Assembly: GCF_034366625.1 (NCBI RefSeq)
Contig: NZ_JAXMIH010000007.1
Span: 86,172-150,171 of the forward strand
Origin: Prosthecobacter sp.
GTDB taxonomy: Bacteria; Verrucomicrobiota; Verrucomicrobiia; Verrucomicrobiales; Verrucomicrobiaceae
Direction of reading: 5' to 3'
Length of the DNA stretch: 64,000 bases
In this document: one piece after another, positions 25,446 through 33,540 of the stretch
Layout: every line of letters starts with the position of its first letter
How positions within the stretch are numbered: position 1 is the first letter of the stretch
Program-made: the position numbers and the translations under genes
Notes under the pieces: model-generated
Databases searched by the model: none
Seen by the model: the letters and a program-made list of their open reading frames with translations, nothing else
What the model was told of the DNA's origin: nothing

Positions 25446-26597
25446 ATGGAAACCAAACGAATCGGCATCATCATGAACGGCGTCACCGGACGCATGGGCA
25501 CCAATCAGCACCTCATCCGCTCCATCAAGGCGATCCGCGATCAAGGCGGCCTTCGCGTGAACGACGATCTCACCTTGATGCCTGATCCTATCCTCACGGG
25601 CCGCAATCATGACAAACTCCAAGCTCTTGCCCAGCGCACGGGCGTCAGTCGTTTCACGACGGATGTCGATGCCGCGCTCGCCAACAAAGACGACACCATT
25701 TTCTTTGACGCCTCCGGCACCTTGCAACGCGCAGGCTTTATCGAAAAGGCGGTGGCCGCTGGCAAAGCCATCTACTGTGAGAAACCCACCGCCGTCGAAA
25801 CCAGCGAAGCGCTACGCCTTGCCAAGCTTTGCGAGGACGCGGGCGTGAAGAACGGCTGCGTGCAGGACAAGCTCTGGCTGCCCGGCATTCGCAAGTTCCG
25901 CACGCTGCGTGATCAAGGTTTCTTCGGCCGCATTCTCAGCGTGCGCGGTGAATTCGGCTACTGGGTCTTCACCGGCGAGGATGGCGACCAGCCTGCGCAG
26001 CGTCCGTCATGGAACTACCGCAAGGAAGACGGCGGTGGCATCATCGTCGATATGCTCTGCCACTGGCGCTATGTGATCGACAATCTGTTTGGCAAGGTGA
26101 AGGCCGTGAGCTGCCTCGGCGCCACACACCTGCCGAAACGCCTCGACGAGCGCGGCAAACCCTACGCCTGCACCAGCGACGACGCCTGCTACGCCACGTT
26201 TGAATGCGAAGGCGATGTCATCTGCCAGTTCAACAGCTCCTGGACCGTGCGCGTGCGTCGTGATGATCTGCTGACGATGCAGGTCGATGGCACGCACGGC
26301 AGCGCCATCGTCGGCCTGCGCAAATGCTGGGTGCAAAGCATCGGCACCACGCCACGTCCGACGTGGAATCCCGACATCGACCAGCCGATCAATTTCTTCG
26401 GCGGCTGGCAGGAAGTCCCCGACGCCACGACTTACGACAACGCCTTCAAGATCCAGTGGGAGGAGTTCCTCAAGCACGTCGTGCTCGACACGCCGTTCCC
26501 ATGGACGCTGCATGAAGGGGCCAAAGGCGTGCAACTCGCCGAACTCGGCCTGCAAAGCTGGGAACAGCGCAAGTGGCTGCCGGTTGAGGCCTTGTGA
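25446..26597 (+). CDS. Gfo/Idh/MocA-family oxidoreductase
   Basis: A 383-residue dehydrogenase with an N-terminal nucleotide-binding motif GVTGRMGTNQHL, FFDASGTLQ, IYCEKPTA (the EKP motif), and substrate-domain helix GGGIIVDMLCHWRYVIDNLF. It is somewhat longer than typical 330-350 residue members. Together with the preceding epimerase it resembles pairs that oxidise and isomerise an inositol-like or hexose substrate. Complete, with ATG preceded by TTAACACACC. Confidence 0.85.
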   Translation: METKRIGIIMNGVTGRMGTNQHLIRSIKAIRDQGGLRVNDDLTLMPDPILTGRNHDKLQALAQRTGVSRFTTDVDAALANKDDTIFFDASGTLQRAGFIEKAVAAGKAIYCEKPTAVETSEALRLAKLCEDAGVKNGCVQDKLWLPGIRKFRTLRDQGFFGRILSVRGEFGYWVFTGEDGDQPAQRPSWNYRKEDGGGIIVDMLCHWRYVIDNLFGKVKAVSCLGATHLPKRLDERGKPYACTSDDACYATFECEGDVICQFNSSWTVRVRRDDLLTMQVDGTHGSAIVGLRKCWVQSIGTTPRPTWNPDIDQPINFFGGWQEVPDATTYDNAFKIQWEEFLKHVVLDTPFPWTLHEGAKGVQLAELGLQSWEQRKWLPVEAL

Positions 26598-26685
26598 GTG
26601 TGATTGAGCACAGCGAGGAATATTGAAGTGTGCTCGCTGCGGCGTTGCACAATTCCAGCGCGTGGGCGAGGGTGACTGTTATCGC

Positions 26686-27462
26686 ATGTTGCGCATCGTT
26701 GGCAGTTACTCACTCTCCATTGTCCATGAACTGGGCGATTTTGCCCTTTTCACGGGACGAGCTTTTCGTTCTGCCGTGGGATCCAGACGTCTAGGCAAAC
26801 GGATCGTCCGCGCGGGTTTTGAGCAAGGTGTGCGCTGTTTGCCGGTGATTCTGATTGTCGGCATGTTCACCGGCTTGGTGCTTGGCTTGCAGGGTTATTA
26901 TGTGCTGAATCGCTTTGGATCAGAGAGCTTGCTCGGAACGCTGGTTTCGCTGAGTCTGGTGCGCGAATTGGGGCCGGTGCTGGCGGCATTGATGCTGGTG
27001 GGGCAGGCGGGGTCCGCGCTGGCCGCCGAACTGGGCATCCAACGCAACACGGAACAGATCGCGGCGCTGGAGACGATGGGCGTGAGCAGTCATGCGTATT
27101 TGGTGACACCACGATTGATCGCAGCGCTGCTGGTGTATCCGATGCAAACAGCGCTGTTCATCACCGTGGGGTTGTGGGGCGGCAGTCTTTCAGGTTCGCT
27201 GCTGCTGGGGTTGGAGCCGGGCGTTTACTGGTCTTCGGTGGAGCGTGCGATTGAATCTCAGGATGTGCGGGAATGCTTCACCAAGGCTGCCACCTTTGGT
27301 CTGCTGACGATCGGACTGTGCGCCTACCACGGCTTCAACGCGCACCGTTGCCGCTCGGCCACGGGAGCGCGAGCAGTCAGCGCGTCCACCACGCGTGCGG
27401 TGGTGCAGTCGAGCATCATTGTTCTGGCAGCCGATTACGTCATCACCTCCTTTCTGGTCTGA
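26686..27462 (+). CDS. mlaE: Phospholipid ABC transporter permease MlaE
   Basis: A 258-residue inner-membrane permease. ATG 26686 is chosen because it starts the conserved amphipathic segment; the frame runs upstream without conservation. Family motifs include FTGLVLGLQGYYVL, VRELGPVLAALMLVGQAGSA, AELGIQRNTEQIAALETMG and VTPRLIAALL. It forms the membrane core of the Mla complex, which keeps the outer membrane asymmetric by moving phospholipids between membranes. First gene of a five-gene operon with 2-nt gap or 4-nt overlaps. Confidence 0.92.
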   Translation: MLRIVGSYSLSIVHELGDFALFTGRAFRSAVGSRRLGKRIVRAGFEQGVRCLPVILIVGMFTGLVLGLQGYYVLNRFGSESLLGTLVSLSLVRELGPVLAALMLVGQAGSALAAELGIQRNTEQIAALETMGVSSHAYLVTPRLIAALLVYPMQTALFITVGLWGGSLSGSLLLGLEPGVYWSSVERAIESQDVRECFTKAATFGLLTIGLCAYHGFNAHRCRSATGARAVSASTTRAVVQSSIIVLAADYVITSFLV

Positions 27463-27464
27463 TC

Positions 27465-28274
27465 ATGAGCGCCGCCACACCTGACCTGCTGCTGCAAATT
27501 GATGGCCTGCACAAACGCTTCGACGACAACGTCGTGCTCGCTGGTGCGAGCCTCGAAGTGCCGCGTGGGAGCCTGGTCACCGTGCTGGGCCGCAGTGGCA
27601 CGGGGAAATCCGTGCTGCTGAAGTGTCTGGCCGATGTGATTCGCCCGGATGAGGGAGTCATCCGTTTCGATGGCAAGCCTCTTGGGGTGGACGATGCCGC
27701 CGCTCGTGCCGACTTTCGCCGTCGCTGCAGTTTTTTGTTTCAAAGCAACGCGTTGTTCGACTCGCTGAGCGCGTTGGAAAATGTGTCGCTGCCGCTGGAG
27801 CAGACCACCGACCTGTCTGACAAGGAGATCCGTGAGCGCAGCCTGGAAGCGCTGAAACAGCTTGAGCTTGATGCGCATCAGGACCGATATCCCAGCCAGC
27901 TTTCCGGTGGCATGCAGAAACGTCTGGCCCTGGCTCGTGCGATCGTGACGCGGCCTGAACTGGTGCTTTTCGACGAGCCGACGGCAGGACTGGATCCTCT
28001 GCGGCGTAATGCGGTCTTTGCCATGATCGCCAAATATCAGCGTCAATTCCGTTTCACGGCGCTCGTGGTCACGCATGATCTGACGGAGGCGCTGATCGCC
28101 AGCGACCGTGTGGCGCTGCTTGACAAGGGGCGGATGTGCTTTGAAGGCACTCCTGCTGAATTTTCCGCCTCCACCGAGCCGGTGGTGTGCGACTTTCGCG
28201 ACAGCGCGGCGGCACTTGGCAGTTCTCTTGCTGCCATTCGTCGCGGCGAGGCCATTCATTCCGAAGACTCATGA
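27465..28274 (+). CDS. mlaF: Phospholipid ABC transporter ATPase MlaF
   Basis: A 269-residue ATPase with Walker A GRSGTGKS (42-49), Q-loop LFQSNALFD, signature LSGGMQKR (146-153), Walker B LVLFDEPTAGLDP and H-loop VVTHDL. The GMQKR form of the signature and QSNALFDSLS loop are typical of MlaF. It starts 2 nt after the mlaE stop and overlaps mlaD as ATGA. No STAS protein (MlaB) gene is in the operon, though MlaB normally stabilises MlaF. Confidence 0.93.
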   Translation: MSAATPDLLLQIDGLHKRFDDNVVLAGASLEVPRGSLVTVLGRSGTGKSVLLKCLADVIRPDEGVIRFDGKPLGVDDAAARADFRRRCSFLFQSNALFDSLSALENVSLPLEQTTDLSDKEIRERSLEALKQLELDAHQDRYPSQLSGGMQKRLALARAIVTRPELVLFDEPTAGLDPLRRNAVFAMIAKYQRQFRFTALVVTHDLTEALIASDRVALLDKGRMCFEGTPAEFSASTEPVVCDFRDSAAALGSSLAAIRRGEAIHSEDS

Positions 28275-28750
28275 AACAATCCAAGCTGGAACTTTTCGTC
28301 GGTGCCTTTGTGCTCCTGGGCATTGCCGCCGTCGCCTACCTCACCGTCAAACTCGGCTCTGGATCGCTGATTGGGGGTGACACCTACATGATTGAGGCGC
28401 GCTTCACCAATGCGGGCGGCCTCAACAGCGGATGCAGCGTGCTGGTGGCCGGTGTGCCCGTCGGGCGCGTCGAAGACATCCGTGTGGATGACACGGACTA
28501 CACTGCCATGGTCACGATGCGTGTACTCGTCGGTCTGCGCCTGCCGACGGACACGATGGCATCAATCAAAACCACCGGTCTCATTGGCGACAAGTATGTG
28601 GCCCTCGCTCCTGGAGCAGATGAAACTTATCTTGAATCAGGCGCACGAATCACCATGACTGAATCTTCGGTCGATCTTGAGTCATTGATTGGCAAGATGG
28701 CCTTTGGTAGTGTCGATAAAGCAAAAGACGAAAAAGAACCCCTTCCATGA
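28271..28750 (+). CDS. mlaD: MCE-domain phospholipid-binding protein MlaD
   Basis: A 159-residue protein with one N-terminal membrane helix (LELFVGAFVLLGIAAVAYL) and one MCE domain (IEARFTNAGGLNSGCSVLVAGVPVGRVEDI, here cited as the family pattern, with TTGLIGDKYVAL). MlaD forms a hexameric ring in the periplasm on top of MlaE. The length is close to the short bacterial MlaD type. Overlaps both neighbours by 4 nt, so translation is tightly coupled. Confidence 0.92.
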   Translation: MKQSKLELFVGAFVLLGIAAVAYLTVKLGSGSLIGGDTYMIEARFTNAGGLNSGCSVLVAGVPVGRVEDIRVDDTDYTAMVTMRVLVGLRLPTDTMASIKTTGLIGDKYVALAPGADETYLESGARITMTESSVDLESLIGKMAFGSVDKAKDEKEPLP

Positions 28751-29325
28751 CCACGCGCCTGTTCCTCACCCTTCTTCTGGCTGCAACACCACTGGCCGTC
28801 TCAGCCCAGGTCGCTGAAGCACAGACACGCCTCAAATCAGCCGTGAATGAGGTGCTCGCTGTCGCCGACCGCACTGCCAATCGCAACGCTCTGGCGGAGA
28901 ATGTGCGACCGGTTCTCCTCAAGCACGTGAGCTTTGAAACCATGACCAAACGTGCGGTCGGGCCCGGCTGGCGGCAGTTCACACCGGCCCAGCAGAAGCA
29001 GGCCACGCAGCTTTTCTCGACGCTGATCATCCGTACCTACAGCAACAAATTCACTCCGGGCGAGCATCCGGTCATCACTTATCAAACGGCAGTGACTCCT
29101 GCGGCTGGTCGTGTCGATGTGCCCACCAGCATGGTTTACAAAGGCAGTCATTACAGCGTCACCTACCGCATGGAGCAGATAGGAGGCTGGCGCATCAGTG
29201 ATGTGGTGATCGAAGGGGTCAGTCTGATCGCCAATTATCGCAGTCAACTTGATGCCCAATTTAAAAAGGGTGGCGCAAACGCCGTGTTAAGCTCTCTTAC
29301 GCAATCCGTCTCCCGTCCCCAATGA
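28747..29325 (+). CDS. mlaC: Periplasmic phospholipid-binding protein MlaC (Ttg2D family)
   Basis: A 192-residue secreted protein: signal peptide ending AVSAQ, then the Tol_Tol_Ttg2 fold with FETMTKRAVGPGWRQFTPAQ, LFSTLIIRTYSNKF, MVYKGSHYSVTYRM and WRISDVVIEGVSLIANYRSQ. It shuttles lipid between MlaA in the outer membrane and MlaD. Overlaps mlaD and mlaA as ATGA. Confidence 0.92.
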   Translation: MTTRLFLTLLLAATPLAVSAQVAEAQTRLKSAVNEVLAVADRTANRNALAENVRPVLLKHVSFETMTKRAVGPGWRQFTPAQQKQATQLFSTLIIRTYSNKFTPGEHPVITYQTAVTPAAGRVDVPTSMVYKGSHYSVTYRMEQIGGWRISDVVIEGVSLIANYRSQLDAQFKKGGANAVLSSLTQSVSRPQ

Positions 29326-30149
29326 AAACCAGTTCATTCGTCCTTCGCCTTCTTCTCCTGGCCGTCTCTCCATTCCTGACCGATTGCAGTACGCTGTCGA
29401 AAAAGACAGACGCTCAGCAGTCGGTTGCTGCCGGTTCTGCCACGAAGACCGCCGCCGCTGCTGACAAGCCTGTCAAAGGTGCCGCCGACCAGATCGAAGA
29501 GGAGGATGAATACGCTGTTGAAGTCGTCGATCCGCTGCAGCCGCTCAACCGAGCCATGTTCTGGTTCAATGACGGTCTCTATACTGTGATCGTACGCCCC
29601 ATCTCGAAAGGTTATGAGAAAGTGCTCCCCAAACCTGTGCGCAAGGGCATCGACAACGTCTTCGACAACGTGAAATTTCCCGTGCGCTTTGTGAACTGCG
29701 CCCTGCAGGGCAAGTTCAAACGTGCCGGGCAGGAGACAGGCAAGTTCTTCGTCAACACCATCGGTGGTTTCGGCGGCCTGCTGCGTCAGTCCGACCGCAT
29801 CCCGGCCCTTGCCGACGTGCCGGCCGAGGATTTGGGCCAGACACTCGCCACCTGGGGCATCGGCCACGGCCCTTACATCGTCCTGCCGCTGTTCGGCCCG
29901 AGCAGCCTGCGTGAGACCGTGGGACTGGCCGGTGATTACGCCGCCAATCCGATTAACTGGGGCATCTTCTGGCATGGCGGTCATGATTGGGAGCACGACT
30001 GGACCATGGTGCCGCCATCGGCGAACACCCTGCGTCTGCTGCCCAGCCAGCTCGCCACCTACGACGACGCCACCAAGGACGCCATCGATGCCTACCTGTC
30101 CGCGCGCAGCGCTTACATTCAAAATCGCGCCGAAGCGGCGAGGAAGTAA
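29322..30149 (+). CDS. mlaA: Outer-membrane lipoprotein MlaA (VacJ)
   Basis: A 275-residue lipoprotein with lipobox LTDC (Cys22). The family motifs are VVDPLQPLNRAMFWFND, NVKFPVRFVNCALQGKF, GKFFVNTIGGFGGLL, EDLGQTLATWGIGHGPYIVLP and SLRETVGLAGDYAANPI. An Ala/Lys/Glu-rich spacer of about 40 residues separates the lipid anchor from the domain. It completes the mlaEFDCA operon with all components except MlaB. Confidence 0.93.
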   Translation: MKTSSFVLRLLLLAVSPFLTDCSTLSKKTDAQQSVAAGSATKTAAAADKPVKGAADQIEEEDEYAVEVVDPLQPLNRAMFWFNDGLYTVIVRPISKGYEKVLPKPVRKGIDNVFDNVKFPVRFVNCALQGKFKRAGQETGKFFVNTIGGFGGLLRQSDRIPALADVPAEDLGQTLATWGIGHGPYIVLPLFGPSSLRETVGLAGDYAANPINWGIFWHGGHDWEHDWTMVPPSANTLRLLPSQLATYDDATKDAIDAYLSARSAYIQNRAEAARK

Positions 30150-30179
30150 CAGCCAGGACATTCTGTTTCACTTGGATAC

Positions 30180-30210
30180 AAACAGCCGGAGCCTGCCGCT
30201 TCGGTTGTTT
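30180..30210. terminator. Terminator-like hairpin after mlaA
   Basis: Inverted repeat 30180-30192 with 30198-30210 (11 of 13 pairs) flanked by AAAC on the left and GTTT on the right. It stands between convergent mlaA and the secretin gene, and could stop transcripts from both directions. Confidence 0.5.
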
Positions 30211-30276
30211 GCTTTGAACGCACAGCCATCCGCTTGTGTTCTCCTGGCAGGACAAACTTGGCGGTGGTGAAGAGCC

Positions 30277-32631
30277 TCACTCCCGCACCGGCAGCGCACG
30301 CGGTATGTCCTCAAGCGCGGGCGAGCCGAACTGCATCGACTCGTGAAAGAGGTCGGTGCGGCCGCTCTCGATGCGGTTGGGGCTGTCGAGCGGGTCGCTC
30401 GACTTGATGATGTGCGGCTGGATGAAGATGAGCAGCTCCTCGCGGATGTTTTCTTTGCTGGTGGTGCCAAACAGGTGCTTCAAGATCGGGATGCGGCGCA
30501 GGAAGATGGCGCCGCGCTCGGTGGTGTTGACGCGCTCGGTGATCAGGCCGCCGAGGACGACGGTGGCGCCGTTTTTGATCGCCACCTCGGTCACCAGTTC
30601 CTGCGTGCCGATGGTGGGCACGGTGTTGCCGGAGATGGTCTGCGTACCGACGATGTTGTCGTTGATCTGGGCGATTTTGAGCGTGACTTCGTCGTCGGAG
30701 TTGATGAGCGGGACGACTTCGAGCTTGAGCAACACGTCACGGTATTCCACGCTGACGCTGGTGCTGGCGATGCCTGCGGAGAAACCGCCGTTGGAGAGAA
30801 TTTGAGCGGGCACAGCGATGCGCTGGCCGGAGGAGATGACGGACTTGGCGGCGTTTTTCGCATACACGCTGGGCGTGGCGAGCACCTTGAAGTTGCGGTT
30901 GCCGTCCACGAGTTTGATGTAGTTGCTCAACGAGCCGATCTGGCCGTAAAAATTCAACTGGTTGAACGAGAAGTTGGAGAAGTTCGCGGGGAACTGGATG
31001 CTGCCGTTGGCGAGTGCGCCGGTGCTGCCCGTTGAACCGGATGTGGACAAGGTCGCATCATCCACTCTGCGCACGCTGAAATCATCGAGGAGCTTGAGGA
31101 AGTCGAAGCCGTAATTGTAGTCTTTGCCCAGGCTGAGCTGGCCGATGATGGCGGAGATGTAGATCTGCTGCGGCCGCACGTCCATTTCCTGCAGGAGCTG
31201 GTCGATGCGGGCGATGTGCTCGGGCGAACCGGAGACGACGAGGCTGTTGGACTGCGGATCGGCGATGAGCAGTGTTTTGCCGACAATCATGGATTCCGGT
31301 GCGCCGACTTCCTCGGGTGCGTCGAGACCGGTGCGGTTGCTACCGTTTGAGCCGGTGTTCATGCCGCTGCTGCTGCCGAAGTTGTTATTGGTGCCAAAGG
31401 CGGAGTTGCTGCCGCCGGAACTGCTGTTTCTCGCATCGGTCGAAGGAGAGTTGGAGCTGGACCCAGAACGACGGCTGCTGCTGCTTTTACCGCCACCGTT
31501 GGAGGCGCCGCCGTCGCTGGACTGAATGTCGGTGTCCTTCGCCAGCGCATTGTAGGCCACAGGCAAAAAATCCTGAACATCCAGGTATTTGAGGCGGCGC
31601 TTGAGGAAATTGGCACCGTCGTCCTGCTTGTCGAGTTTTTCGACCAACCCTCTGATGTACGTGATGTCCACCGGGCGTCCGATGACGAGGAGCTCGTTCG
31701 TGCGGCGGTAGGGGAAGATTTTGACGCGGGAGGCGGCGGGATTGGTGGCGGAAGTGTTCGTGCTGCCTGCGGGATTCATGACAGGCACGGGCGGCGAGCC
31801 CGGACGCGCGGCAGGATTCGCCACAGCGGCCACGGGAACTGAAGAGGGGGCGCTTTGAGCCTTTTCCTCTTGCTCAAAGATGCTGCTCACGATCTCGGCG
31901 ATAAGTTCCACATCGGAGCGCTCCAGCTTGATCATCTCATTGGCGATCTCGGCGGGTGGCACATCGACGATCTGGGCAATCTCGCAGATGCTGCGGATGG
32001 TGGCGCTGTTTTCGGTGATGATGAGGGCCGAGTCGTTCGAGATCGGTGTCATCGCGCCATAAGCATGCAGTTTGATCACCTGTTGGAAGGCCTTGGATGC
32101 CTGATCCGCCGAAATGTGCTGGAGTGGCAGGACATAATGGCAGATTTCCTCGCTCTCCGGCAGATCGCGCAGGGAGTTGTACACCTTCAAACCGTCGGCG
32201 GTGGGGCTTTTGCCGCCGGCATGGTTGATCAGCTTGGCGGTGGTGGCATCGACGTTGATGATGGCGTAACCGTTGAGCAGCAGAGTGGCCTCAATGAAGG
32301 CGATGGCGTCCTTCTTGGTGAGCATCTGCGGGGAGACGATGCGGAGCTGTTCCCCCTGCAAGGCGGAGTCGAGGATGAGTTTTTTACCGGTGAGCTGGAT
32401 GTAGAAGGGGATGATCGCCTGGATCGGGGCGCTGGGGAAATTGACTTTGATCGTGGCTCCTTCGCCGACGGGCACGTAAATGCCCGCATTGGCCTGCCCT
32501 GCCGGAACGGGTACCGTGGGGGCCAGTCCGGGCTGCTGGGCCTTCGTGGCATGCTTGGCACCCAGAAGAAAAAGCACCAGCAGCACGGCAAAGCGCAGGC
32601 GGCTGGGCAGTTGAGAGGGAAAGTGGGGCAT
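30277..32631 (-). CDS. gspD: Type II secretion-type secretin (GspD family)
   Basis: A 784-residue protein: signal peptide 1-31, an N0-like domain (VKVNFPSAPIQAIIPFYIQLTGKKL pattern around 60-90), N1-N3 domains with TNELLVIGRP, a long Ser/Asn/Gly-rich linker around residues 380-440, then the conserved secretin core (VRPQQIYISAIIGQLSL, TPSVYAKNAAKS, VPTIGTQELVTEVAIKNG, TVVLGGLI, IPILKHLFG). It forms the outer-membrane gate ring. No other secretion genes adjoin it, so inner-membrane and pilin partners must be elsewhere. The serine-rich linker is unusually long for a GspD. Confidence 0.88.
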   Translation of the reverse strand: MPHFPSQLPSRLRFAVLLVLFLLGAKHATKAQQPGLAPTVPVPAGQANAGIYVPVGEGATIKVNFPSAPIQAIIPFYIQLTGKKLILDSALQGEQLRIVSPQMLTKKDAIAFIEATLLLNGYAIINVDATTAKLINHAGGKSPTADGLKVYNSLRDLPESEEICHYVLPLQHISADQASKAFQQVIKLHAYGAMTPISNDSALIITENSATIRSICEIAQIVDVPPAEIANEMIKLERSDVELIAEIVSSIFEQEEKAQSAPSSVPVAAVANPAARPGSPPVPVMNPAGSTNTSATNPAASRVKIFPYRRTNELLVIGRPVDITYIRGLVEKLDKQDDGANFLKRRLKYLDVQDFLPVAYNALAKDTDIQSSDGGASNGGGKSSSSRRSGSSSNSPSTDARNSSSGGSNSAFGTNNNFGSSSGMNTGSNGSNRTGLDAPEEVGAPESMIVGKTLLIADPQSNSLVVSGSPEHIARIDQLLQEMDVRPQQIYISAIIGQLSLGKDYNYGFDFLKLLDDFSVRRVDDATLSTSGSTGSTGALANGSIQFPANFSNFSFNQLNFYGQIGSLSNYIKLVDGNRNFKVLATPSVYAKNAAKSVISSGQRIAVPAQILSNGGFSAGIASTSVSVEYRDVLLKLEVVPLINSDDEVTLKIAQINDNIVGTQTISGNTVPTIGTQELVTEVAIKNGATVVLGGLITERVNTTERGAIFLRRIPILKHLFGTTSKENIREELLIFIQPHIIKSSDPLDSPNRIESGRTDLFHESMQFGSPALEDIPRALPVRE

Positions 32632-32690
32632 ATTATTGAAATTATATTCAGTATAATCAATTCAAGTCTGGCGGCAAGGATTTAGTTAAT
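32632..32690. promoter_or_regulatory. AT-rich divergent promoter region with dyad
   Basis: The gap between the secretin gene and the ABC ATPase gene contains an A/T-rich dyad (ATTATA TTCAG TATAAT at about 32641-32657) within nested TTGAA/TTCAA ends. TATAAT-like -10 words occur on both strands. It stands out from the G+C-rich surroundings; it could hold promoters or an operator for either gene. Confidence 0.35.
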
Positions 32691-32769
32691 ACCTATTAAA
32701 ATTCATCCCGCCTGCCTTTCGCCGCGAGCAACCTTGCAACCACCTCCCAGCCATGGATCATCCGGCCCC

Positions 32770-33540
32770 ATGATCTCCATCCAGGGTCTCACGAAGCGCT
32801 TCGGCGCTCAAACCGCCGTCGATCACCTCACGCTGGATGTCCCGCCGGGTATGATCGTGGGTTTGCTGGGACCGAACGGGGCAGGGAAGACCACCACGCT
32901 GAAAATGATCACCGGCATGCTTCAGCCGGACGAAGGCGCGGCTCTGATCTGTGGCGTGAATGTGGTTACGCACCCCATGGAGGCGAAGCGGCTCCTCGGT
33001 TTCGTGCCGGATTCGGGCGCGGTCTATGAATCCCTCACCGGACTCGAGTTCCTCCTCATGATCGGTGCTCTCTACGGCATCCACGAAGACGAGGCGCGAC
33101 CCCGCATCCGCCAGTTCCTCGATTTCTTCGAGCTGGATGAGCAAACGCTCACCTCCAAGCTCCTCGGTGCTTATTCCAAAGGCATGCGGCGCAAGGTCGT
33201 CATCACCGCCGCCCTGCTGCACAATCCCAAGGTCGTGCTGCTCGACGAACCGCTCGATGGTCTCGATGCGAACGCCGCCGTCGGCTTCAAGGCCCTGCTC
33301 GAAACCCTCGCCCGCGAAGGGAAGACGATCGTGTACAGCTCCCACGTGCTCGATGTCGTCGAGCGCGTGTGCAATCGCGTCGCCATCATCGCGGAGGGCA
33401 AACTGCTCGTGGAAGGCACCCCGCAAGAGCTTCAGCACCAGCACGGTGCCGACACGCTGGAGCAGCTCTTCACTCGCCTCACAGGCCTCAGCGGACATGA
33501 AGCGCGGGCCGAGACCTTTGCCAAAAACATGCTGTCATGA
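32770..33540 (+). CDS. ABC-2-type transporter ATPase
   Basis: A 256-residue ATP-binding subunit: Walker A GPNGAGKT (34-41), Q-loop region FVPDSGAVYESLTG, degenerate signature YSKGMRRK (135-142), Walker B VVLLDEPLDGLD and the H-loop SSHVLDVVERVC. The family powers export or membrane-protein permeases of the ABC-2 type. ATG 32770 gives the standard N-terminus. Its stop overlaps the start of the permease gene as ATGA. Substrate not predictable. Confidence 0.9.
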   Translation: MISIQGLTKRFGAQTAVDHLTLDVPPGMIVGLLGPNGAGKTTTLKMITGMLQPDEGAALICGVNVVTHPMEAKRLLGFVPDSGAVYESLTGLEFLLMIGALYGIHEDEARPRIRQFLDFFELDEQTLTSKLLGAYSKGMRRKVVITAALLHNPKVVLLDEPLDGLDANAAVGFKALLETLAREGKTIVYSSHVLDVVERVCNRVAIIAEGKLLVEGTPQELQHQHGADTLEQLFTRLTGLSGHEARAETFAKNMLS

